Assembly: GCA_902488465.1 (NCBI GenBank)
Contig: CABTWE010000015.1
Coordinates: 1 to 13,285 of the forward strand
Length of the DNA: 13,285 nt
Direction of reading: 5' to 3'
Source of the DNA: an uncultured Tissierellia bacterium
Lineage (GTDB): Bacteria > Bacillota > Clostridia > Tissierellales > Peptoniphilaceae
The notes beneath the pieces were generated by a model, which was not told where the DNA came from, did no database searches, and was given only the letters and a program-made list of their open reading frames with translations. This document shows positions 1 through 4,865 of this stretch, piece by piece. Within the stretch, counting starts at the first letter, position 1; each line of letters begins with the position of its first letter. The position numbers and the translations under genes are program-made.

Positions 1-352
1 AACTTATATAATCAATCAATTTTCATATAATAATCACCAGTCTTTTAATATCATTATATCTTTACAAATTTTTCTCCTTTCAATCTATTTAATTTTCAAA
101 AAAAGCATATACAAAATACATTCTCTCTAAAATCTCTCTCCCAAATTTCCCATGTAGTCTATAGTTTTCATGCATATCTAAATTCTATTAAATCAAATAT
201 TTTCAACATTTAAAAATATATTTTTTCACCGAGTCTCTAATCTAAATCCAAACAACCTCGAAGTTCAACCCCATATTAACTTACACATTTACTCTAACTA
301 AATTCCGGCTTTAACACTAAAACTCTCGATACTCCTACAACATTTCCGTACA
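1..352. other. AT-rich stretch without a recognisable gene
   Basis: This edge segment is very AT-rich and pyrimidine-biased on the plus strand. I see no reading frame with a plausible ribosome site, no tRNA-like fold and no clear repeat. It lies beyond the terminator of the nitroreductase gene and is probably intergenic DNA, or the remains of an old gene. Confidence 0.5.
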
Positions 353-380
353 AAAAGCGAAAGATTTCTCCTTCGCTTTT
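353..380 (-). terminator. Intrinsic terminator of the nitroreductase gene
   Basis: AAAAGCGAA at 353-361 pairs perfectly with TTCGCTTTT at 372-380, a 9-bp stem with a 10-nt loop. On the minus strand the stem ends in CGCTTTTTG, giving a short U-tract. It lies about 90 nt past the nitroreductase stop codon. The plus strand also reads CGCTTTTCTTT, so it could act in both directions. Confidence 0.7.
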
Positions 381-469
381 CTTTAACTATTCAAAATTCT
401 CTCCGAAATTTCTCATTTTCTTTTCGCAATATGTTTGGGTTCTACAATTCCACACCGCAAAGTCTATTC

Positions 470-1096
470 TTAAACAAATTTCGAAATGTCTTTCACATCA
501 AGTCTGACGGATTCGTGGTACTCATAGTCCGCTTTGCCGATTGCGATAATCATGACCGGCACATATCTTTCCGGGTCGAGTCCGAACTCCTTAGCGATTA
601 TATCTTCTTCGAAACCGCCGATCACATTTGTATCGTAGCCGTGCGCCCTTGCGACAAATTGAAGTTGCATCGCCATCAAACTAGAGTCAATCTTCACAAC
701 GTCGTTCATCTTTTGTCTCGAAAAACTCTTGTACGCCGGCAAGAAGAATTCCATCGCGCGCTCTTTGATTTCTTGCGGCATAACCCCACGTCTCACCGCT
801 TCGGAGTAAATCTCCTCAGCTTTTTCGTAGCACTTCATATCGCCGAAAATGAGTATCATTGCCGAAGACGTGTCGTTTTGCCTGGTGTTAAATTTTACAA
901 GCGGACGCAGCTTTTCCTTTCCCTCGTCCGACTCCACAACCACAAATCTCCACGGCTGCAAATTCACCGAAGACGGTGCCTGTGTTGCTTCCTGCAAAAT
1001 CTCAATCATCTCCTCTCTTGGAATCTTATAACTCGCATCAAATGACTTGATCGAATGTCTGTTAAATACAATATCTTTAAAATCGTTGTTTCTCAT
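470..1096 (-). CDS. Nitroreductase-family FMN oxidoreductase
   Basis: A 208-residue protein of the NfsB/YdgI-like nitroreductase family: FMN-dependent homodimeric cytoplasmic enzymes that reduce nitro compounds, quinones or flavins with NAD(P)H. Visible hallmarks are the N-terminal RHSIKSFD (residues 13-20, phosphate-binding Arg/Ser), PSSVNLQPW (41-49, FMN contact loop) and HGYDTNVIGG (152-161), the usual late flavin-binding segment. The length is normal for the family. The start is set by GGAGG four bases before the ATG. It is a single-gene unit, with a 16-bp palindrome about 40 nt upstream and a terminator about 90 nt downstream. Its composition looks like the housekeeping block rather than the AT-rich island between them. 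The physiological substrate cannot be told from sequence. Confidence 0.9.
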   Translation of the reverse strand: MRNNDFKDIVFNRHSIKSFDASYKIPREEMIEILQEATQAPSSVNLQPWRFVVVESDEGKEKLRPLVKFNTRQNDTSSAMILIFGDMKCYEKAEEIYSEAVRRGVMPQEIKERAMEFFLPAYKSFSRQKMNDVVKIDSSLMAMQLQFVARAHGYDTNVIGGFEEDIIAKEFGLDPERYVPVMIIAIGKADYEYHESVRLDVKDISKFV

Positions 1097-1137
1097 AATA
1101 CCTCCATATTTTTATATACAAAATAGCCAAGCTTAAA

Positions 1138-1153
1138 ATTTATCCGGATAAAT
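1138..1153. promoter_or_regulatory. Perfect 16-bp palindrome upstream of the nitroreductase gene
   Basis: ATTTATCCGGATAAAT reads identically on both strands. It lies about 40 nt upstream of the nitroreductase start codon, where an operator near a -35 region would sit. A related half-site series (aataaatcc, atttatc) continues just upstream. I read it as a binding site for a dimeric regulator. No convincing -35/-10 pair could be fixed, so the promoter itself is not called. Confidence 0.4.
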
Positions 1154-1299
1154 AAATCCTATTTATCTATTACCCATAATCCCTTCGCATTCATCATGAC
1201 ATAGTTTAAAAAACAAGCTTCAAACGCACCATTATTAATCTAAATGTAATTTTAATAATTGGTAATCACATTTTTACGATTTTTGTCTCGAAATTATAC

Positions 1300-1342
1300 T
1301 TAAAAAGCAGCTATCGACAAAACGTCTACAACTGCTTTTTAA
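1300..1342. terminator. Bidirectional hairpin, possible second terminator
   Basis: TTAAAAAGCAG at 1300-1310 pairs perfectly with CTGCTTTTTAA at 1332-1342, an 11-bp stem. The 21-nt loop contains an inner GAC/GTC pairing. Either strand ends in CTGCTTTTTAA, so it could act as a weak terminator both ways. It may back up the terminator at 1435-1467, or insulate the nitroreductase gene. Confidence 0.45.
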
Positions 1343-1353
1343 AACTTATTTAT

Positions 1354-1423
1354 ACGATTAACTCACGATTAAATCTATCTATATAGCCGTTTTTCATGAC
1401 TTTTCGCACGATTAACTCACGAT
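1354..1423. repeat. Pair of direct repeats, CGATTAACTCACGAT unit
   Basis: The 16-mer ACGATTAACTCACGAT occurs exactly at 1354-1369 and again at 1408-1423, a 54-bp period. Inside each copy CGATTAA/CGATCAA recurs 11 bases apart, so four similar half-sites are present. They lie in a ~395-nt gene-free stretch (1097-1496) between the island's last gene and the nitroreductase gene. Function is unknown: binding sites, or remains of an element end. Confidence 0.5.
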
Positions 1424-1434
1424 CAAAAGCGAAT

Positions 1435-1467
1435 AAAAAACACATCTAATTTATATTAGATGCGTTT
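1435..1467 (-). terminator. Intrinsic terminator of the Panacea-module operon
   Basis: CATCTAAT (1443-1450) pairs with ATTAGATG (1455-1462) around a four-base loop. The stem extends through AAA/TTT beyond one mismatch. On the minus strand the stem is followed by TGTTTTTTATTC. It starts 34 nt past the stop codon of the membrane protein gene, the expected place. Confidence 0.75.
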
Positions 1468-1496
1468 GAAAATAGCATTACATTTTATAAATACCA

Positions 1497-2279
1497 TTAA
1501 ATATTAAATTTCGATGCTAGAATAATGAGTAATAATATTAGCAAAATAGAAATCCCAATAAAAACTCCAACATATATACCAATGTTTTTACTCTCATTAA
1601 TACGTGAGCTAGCTCTAACCATCTTAAAAATTACAAAAACAGCCGATACAACAATTAAATTAAATAAAACAGCAATTGCCAAGATTTTAATTATTGATAA
1701 ATCCTTTCTACTAGAAATAGCTGAAAAAATGCTAACATTTGTAGTTATTAAAGTAAATGCAGAAAAAATCAACGATGCAATCCCTATAATATCAATATTA
1801 GTTTTTTCCATAGCTTTCTTTGTACTAGACAAATCCATGTTAAACGTTCTAAGTTCACTCTTTTGATTTTCAATATCTGCAAATAACTGCCTGTTATTTG
1901 CATTTTGTCTTTCAATCATTCCTCTAGTATATTCAATTCTAGCCACTTCTAAATTAACATGATCTTGAAATTTATATAAAGATTTTTTCAACTTTTCAAA
2001 ATCATTCACATTGCTAAATTGATAGCCAGATGATTCTAAAGAATTATACAAATATCCAAGATTGTAAATTATATTTTGAAGTTTGTCCTCTCCCTTGTCT
2101 GCCTCATGTATGCTTGCTATAATCTTCATTATTATGCTATATTGATGGCGATAATCATCCCTATATAACTCAATAATATCATTGATAATTGGCTGATAAA
2201 AAAATGATTTAGCTCCTTCTTTTGGAGCTTCTGTCAACCTCTCAAGAATTGAGCATATTAATTCTTCCTTGTTATCCAT
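1497..2279 (-). CDS. Coiled-coil protein with three C-terminal membrane helices; candidate Panacea-linked toxin/effector
   Basis: A 260-residue protein that I do not recognise as a named family. Residues 1-105 are a mixed soluble domain and about 110-160 look like an alpha-helical coiled coil rich in Glu, Lys, Asn and Gln. Three hydrophobic helices follow, near 162-187, 196-220 and 234-256, so the C-terminus is membrane embedded and the soluble half is probably cytoplasmic. No signal peptide is seen. The ATG overlaps the stop of the preceding Panacea-domain gene by 8 nt and has only a weak ribosome site, which implies translational coupling and a fixed protein ratio. In known Panacea toxin-antitoxin pairs the partner gene encodes the toxin, and some are membrane proteins. 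By that context this is a candidate membrane-acting toxin or abortive-infection effector. The toxin role is inferred from position, not from a motif. Confidence 0.7.
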   Translation of the reverse strand: MDNKEELICSILERLTEAPKEGAKSFFYQPIINDIIELYRDDYRHQYSIIMKIIASIHEADKGEDKLQNIIYNLGYLYNSLESSGYQFSNVNDFEKLKKSLYKFQDHVNLEVARIEYTRGMIERQNANNRQLFADIENQKSELRTFNMDLSSTKKAMEKTNIDIIGIASLIFSAFTLITTNVSIFSAISSRKDLSIIKILAIAVLFNLIVVSAVFVIFKMVRASSRINESKNIGIYVGVFIGISILLILLLIILASKFNI

Positions 2280-2697
2280 ATTTTCTTATATCATCCCATT
2301 CAATAATAGGCTTATATACACCTGTCCTCATAGCTCTATCCCAAGAAGTGTTCTCATTATGAGTTTCATCAACCATAACCCATGGATTACTGTCTTTATA
2401 TTTTAAAATTATATTTTCAATTATATCTTTAGCACACATATCAAATTCAATTAATGGATCTGTAAATTCAAACAACTCTGAAGCACCTGCTGCCGCAAAC
2501 TTGTAGTAAACAGCTGGAACAACGGGGCCAAATTGCCATGCTTCAATCAATTCATTAAACATTGGTTCGTCATTTATTCTTAATGATTCACGCTGAATAA
2601 AAAACAACAACTTTTGTAGTTTTAAATTAGTGATTGGTCTTCCCATTTCCGTGAATCTAAAAAGGATATATTTAGCAATATCCATTGCACTATACAT
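2272..2697 (-). CDS. Panacea-domain (DUF4065, SocA-like) protein, likely antitoxin
   Basis: A 141-residue protein of the Panacea/DUF4065 family, which includes the SocA proteolytic adaptor/antitoxin and the antitoxins of Panacea toxin-antitoxin pairs. Visible family marks are ITNLKLQKLLFF (residues 22-33), the core EAWQFGPVVPAVY (52-64) and the late VDETHNENTSW (109-119). It is essentially a stand-alone Panacea domain without an added DNA-binding domain. The start is set by AAGGAGG eight bases before the ATG; a second ATG at codon 5 is less well placed. A strong promoter with a repeat-type operator lies directly upstream, and the mRNA leader would be only ~15 nt. It overlaps the downstream membrane protein gene by 8 nt. 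Family membership is clear; the antitoxin role is inferred from family and context. Confidence 0.88.
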   Translation of the reverse strand: MYSAMDIAKYILFRFTEMGRPITNLKLQKLLFFIQRESLRINDEPMFNELIEAWQFGPVVPAVYYKFAAAGASELFEFTDPLIEFDMCAKDIIENIILKYKDSNPWVMVDETHNENTSWDRAMRTGVYKPIIEWDDIRKYG

Positions 2698-2718
2698 AAC
2701 TCACCCCTCCTTTTTTAA

Positions 2719-2767
2719 ATTATAGCATAATGAGAAAAATTATGCAATACTATGCAACTTTATGCAA
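2719..2767 (-). promoter_or_regulatory. Panacea-module promoter with 10-bp-phased TTGCATA repeats
   Basis: On the minus strand, -35 TTGCAT (2742-2747) and -10 TATAAT (2719-2724) are 17 bp apart, with a TG extension before the -10. TTGCATA occurs three times (2741-2747, 2751-2757, 2761-2767) at exactly 10-bp spacing, so all copies face the same side of the helix. GCATAAT also occurs inverted, overlapping the -10 side (2725-2731 against 2739-2745, 7-nt spacer). The first direct copy is the -35 box itself. This is the layout of a cooperative repressor operator and suggests tight control of the two-gene unit. Confidence 0.75.
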
Positions 2768-2807
2768 TAATACTACTTGAGTAATATAAGCAACCTTAAA
2801 GTATATA

Positions 2808-2990
2808 TTAGTTATCTTTCTTCTTTATGGCATCCTGTTCAGCATGCATTCGTTTTAAAAATTCTTTAGTTTCTTTTCGCTCTTTTTCACGCACTTCAGA
2901 TTTTCCTACAACTTCACATTTAAAAGGTGATGTAAATCTATTTTTAGATAAAAATTCACGCTCCTCTTTACTTAACTTTTTCTTACTCAT
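2808..2990 (-). CDS. Small highly charged protein of unknown function
   Basis: A 60-residue, Lys/Glu-rich protein, mostly predicted helical, with a single Cys at 25 and no membrane segment. I do not recognise a family. Its ATG is preceded by an AGAGGA ribosome site at reasonable spacing. It lies 19 nt after the stop of the 102-residue gene upstream, so the two probably form one transcript. The gap to the Panacea gene holds a strong new promoter, so it is probably not co-transcribed with that module, although read-through is possible. Its composition fits a small nucleic-acid- or protein-binding accessory factor, which is a guess. Confidence 0.55.
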   Translation of the reverse strand: MSKKKLSKEEREFLSKNRFTSPFKCEVVGKSEVREKERKETKEFLKRMHAEQDAIKKKDN

Positions 2991-3009
2991 GCTATTCCTC
3001 TTCTAAACT

Positions 3010-3318
3010 CTATTCAAAATTAGGTATATATTTTTTAATACCAAGTTTTTGTAAAATGTTCTGAGGATCATCTACGTAATAAAATTGTCCATCATTTTCA
3101 TTATCAAAGTTTCTAGGGTTTTTTAAGTTATATAAATAATCTTCTTCGCTATCATCAACGACTTTTAAATCTCCCAGATCATCTCTTACAATAATATATT
3201 TTACATTATTTGTTAATGAATCATATCCTCCACTAGCTCCAATATATATTACTTTTCCAATATACTCTAAAGGGATTTCTTTATTCAGCTCTGATTGAAA
3301 TACATTTATTGTTTTCAT
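3010..3318 (-). CDS. Small acidic protein of unknown function
   Basis: A 102-residue protein from the ATG at 3318. That start has GAGGT about nine bases upstream, whereas the ATG at 3339 lies upstream of this site and has none. The protein is acidic, with many Asp/Glu and Tyr and an Asp-rich middle (residues 46-60), and is probably beta-rich and cytoplasmic. I do not recognise a family; its size and acidity resemble immunity or anti-restriction proteins of accessory islands, a loose analogy only. The start lies 17 nt past the stop of the broken gene at 3336-3551. The 60-residue gene follows 19 nt after its stop. Confidence 0.6.
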   Translation of the reverse strand: MKTINVFQSELNKEIPLEYIGKVIYIGASGGYDSLTNNVKYIIVRDDLGDLKVVDDSEEDYLYNLKNPRNFDNENDGQFYYVDDPQNILQKLGIKKYIPNFE

Positions 3319-3335
3319 TTTATATTTACCTCGTT

Positions 3336-3551
3336 TCATTTATGCAAATCTTCTTCTAATGGTCTAACTTTTGAATGCCTTTCTGTTACCGGCAAACCTT
3401 TATCTTTTGCCATCTCACAGTAAAGCTTCTATTCTTTATCTGTTTTCATTGCGTTTGGAATATGTCTAAGATAATTAAAGATTTTGTTTTTATCATATTA
3501 AGTAATACATTCTTTGTTAATTGCCCTATTAATCAATTCCTTAATTTTCAT
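3336..3551 (-). pseudogene. Small gene broken by two in-frame stop codons
   Basis: From the ATG at 3551 one frame runs 72 codons to TGA at 3336. It reads MKIKELINRAINKECIT, then TAA, then 22 residues (YDKNKIF... to ...MKTDKE), then TAG, then 30 residues (KLYCEMAK... to ...EEDLHK). The three pieces keep a protein-like composition in the same frame, and a ribosome-like AAAGG precedes the ATG. I read it as a ~70-residue gene recently inactivated by two point mutations. A fresh ATG within the last segment (MAKDKGLPV) could still give a 26-residue peptide. The family is not recognised. Confidence 0.5.
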
Positions 3552-3602
3552 TCTATAAACCTTTAATAAATGCTCCCTTTATTCCTTCAGTTCCTATAAT
3601 TA

Positions 3603-3881
3603 TTATTTCATATATTCTTTACCCAACATAGAGTCATGAATAACATTGAACGGCAGCAATTTAGAAATGACAGTTATATTTCTTTCTTGTCCAAGATTAT
3701 TTTTTAAGTGAATCAAATAGCCGTCTTGCGCAGGAAATTTTTCAATATAAAAAATAGAATAGCTGTTGATATCGTTCTTTTTAAGGTAATTATTAACGCT
3801 TAGTCTAATGAGAATTCCCTTTTAGTTAAAAATCAGATTAATCAATAAAATAAAAATAATCGTCCTAATCCATTTTTTCAT
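3603..3881 (-). pseudogene. Small exported or membrane protein gene with a premature stop after its hydrophobic leader
   Basis: From the ATG at 3881 the frame gives MKKWIRTIIFILLINLIFN, a basic N-terminus plus hydrophobic core typical of a signal peptide or anchor. A TAA at 3822-3824 follows, then the same frame continues for 72 more codons with protein-like content (for example INSYSIFYIEKFPAQDGYL) to TAA at 3603. One nonsense mutation would turn a 92-residue secreted or anchored protein into this. GGGGG lies about eight bases before the ATG. It is the first frame after the ssrA terminator. The family is not recognised. Confidence 0.5.
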
Positions 3882-3980
3882 TACTTTTGCCCCCAAACCA
3901 TTTTTACTTATGTAACCCATTTTATTCACTCTAATCATAATACATTTATTTAAATTTGCAATTCCAACGCTATAAGTACA

Positions 3981-4010
3981 AAAAAAGAAAGTGTATTTCA
4001 ACTTCCTTTT
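3981..4010 (-). terminator. ssrA terminator
   Basis: Just past the tmRNA 3' end, AAAAGGAAGT pairs with ACTTTCTTTT (10 bp, one G-U) around an 8-nt loop. On the minus strand the descending arm runs into seven T residues. The position, six bases after the encoded CCA, is typical for an ssrA terminator. Confidence 0.75.
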
Positions 4011-4015
4011 CGTTT

Positions 4016-4373
4016 TGGTGGAGATGAGGAGAGTCGAACTCCTGTCCAAAAAAACTATGCATCAAGCATCTCCGAGTGCAGATGTTTTTAAAGTTTCCTT
4101 CAAATTTCTAAAACATCAAACTCCGTCCGAAGTAGCTTTTGTTAATTTATATGGCTAAAAGCATCACCAAATAAATCAGCTCGTAAGTTGTTAAGGTCTC
4201 AGCCTCCACACGAGAGATAGGATTCGAGACGCGCCGCTTTTAATTAAGCAGCAAATGCAAAATTATTATTTTCTTCTGCGTTTAAATTTAGTTGCTCTTT
4301 TTTAACGTAGTTTCGCGAACTACGACTCGCTTCTTGATACATCCGTATTCCTGTCGAAACCAAATACATCCCC
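4016..4373 (-). ncRNA. ssrA: tmRNA (transfer-messenger RNA)
   Basis: tmRNA rescues ribosomes stalled on broken mRNAs by acting first as tRNA-Ala and then as a short message that adds a degradation tag. The 5' GGGGATG (4367-4373) pairs with 3' CATCTCC (4020-4026), followed by A and an encoded CCA (4016-4018). The T-arm is AGGAG-TTCGACT-CTCCT, and TTTGGTTTCGACAGG lies near the 5' end. The tag frame ends TTT GCA TTT GCT GCT TAA, with the stop at 4244-4246. The most likely resume codon is GCA at 4277-4279, about nt 95 of the RNA, giving the encoded tag AEENNNFAFAA. That resume position is my inference. The length, 358 nt, is normal. Partner smpB is directly upstream. Confidence 0.95.
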
Positions 4374-4383
4374 TCGCACCTTT

Positions 4384-4412
4384 ATTATAGCACATTTCTC
4401 CGCTTTTTTCAA
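4384..4412 (-). promoter_or_regulatory. ssrA promoter (sigma-A type)
   Basis: On the minus strand, -35 TTGAAA (4407-4412) and -10 TATAAT (4384-4389) are separated by exactly 17 bp. The -35 begins at the base after the smpB stop codon. The tmRNA mature 5' end lies 10 nt past the -10, so the primary transcript probably starts a few bases earlier and is trimmed by RNase P. This lets ssrA be made independently of the long operon. Confidence 0.85.
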
Positions 4413-4865
4413 TCAGTATTTCATGCGGTCGAGTGCTCTTTTCACATCTCGTTCCTTTTTGGATTCGCGCTTGTCGTAGAGTTTTTTCCCTTGTGCAAGT
4501 GCAATTTCCATCTTTATGAGGCGCCCTTTCGTGTACATCGAAATCGGAATGAGCGTGAGCCCCTTCTCTTTTACCTCCGACGTTATTCGAATAATTTCCC
4601 TTTTGTTTAAAAGAAGTTTTCTGTCGCGAATCGGGTCGCTGTTAAAAAGGTTTCCCTCTTTGTACGGCGACACGTGCATGCCGACAACAATGATTTCACC
4701 GTTTTTAACCATGCAGTACGCCTCTTTGAGGTTCGCCTTGCCGGCACGAATGCTCTTCACTTCGGTTCCGCGAAGTTCGATGCCCGCCTCGTATGTCTTT
4801 ATTATGAAGTACTCATGGCGCGCTTTTCTGTTTTGTGCAAGAATTTTTTCGTTGTTATCTGCCAT
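4413..4865 (-). CDS. smpB: SsrA-binding protein SmpB
   Basis: A 150-residue protein that binds the tRNA-like half of tmRNA and delivers it to the A site of stalled ribosomes. Hallmarks are the N-terminal NRKARHEYFI, GIELRGTEVKSIR, GLTLIPISMYTKGRLIKMEIALAQGKKLYDKRE and the basic C-terminal tail (KKERDVKRALDRMKY) that probes the empty mRNA channel. I place the start at the ATG at 4865: GGAGG (4872-4876) sits six bases before it but directly abuts the alternative ATG at 4871. The start lies inside the rnr 3' end (11-nt overlap), so the two are translationally coupled. The ssrA promoter begins right after the stop. Confidence 0.97.
   Translation of the reverse strand: MADNNEKILAQNRKARHEYFIIKTYEAGIELRGTEVKSIRAGKANLKEAYCMVKNGEIIVVGMHVSPYKEGNLFNSDPIRDRKLLLNKREIIRITSEVKEKGLTLIPISMYTKGRLIKMEIALAQGKKLYDKRESKKERDVKRALDRMKY

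Noticed and set aside
541..600. Short resemblance (cgagtccgaactcc) to the ssrA T-arm, considered as a duplicated attachment site
   Set aside because: It lies inside the intact nitroreductase gene, contains an extra base and has no flanking match to the tmRNA end.
2741..2767. Tandem TATGCAA repeats considered as a CRISPR fragment or plasmid-type iterons
   Set aside because: Units are only 7 bp at 10-bp period, overlap a promoter, and have no spacers, replication gene or AT-rich origin layout nearby.
3822..4049. 75-codon open frame reaching up into the ssrA 3' end
   Set aside because: Its first half lies on the ssrA terminator and tmRNA 3' end. Only the part from the ATG at 3881 looks like a gene start, and that is listed as part of the broken gene.
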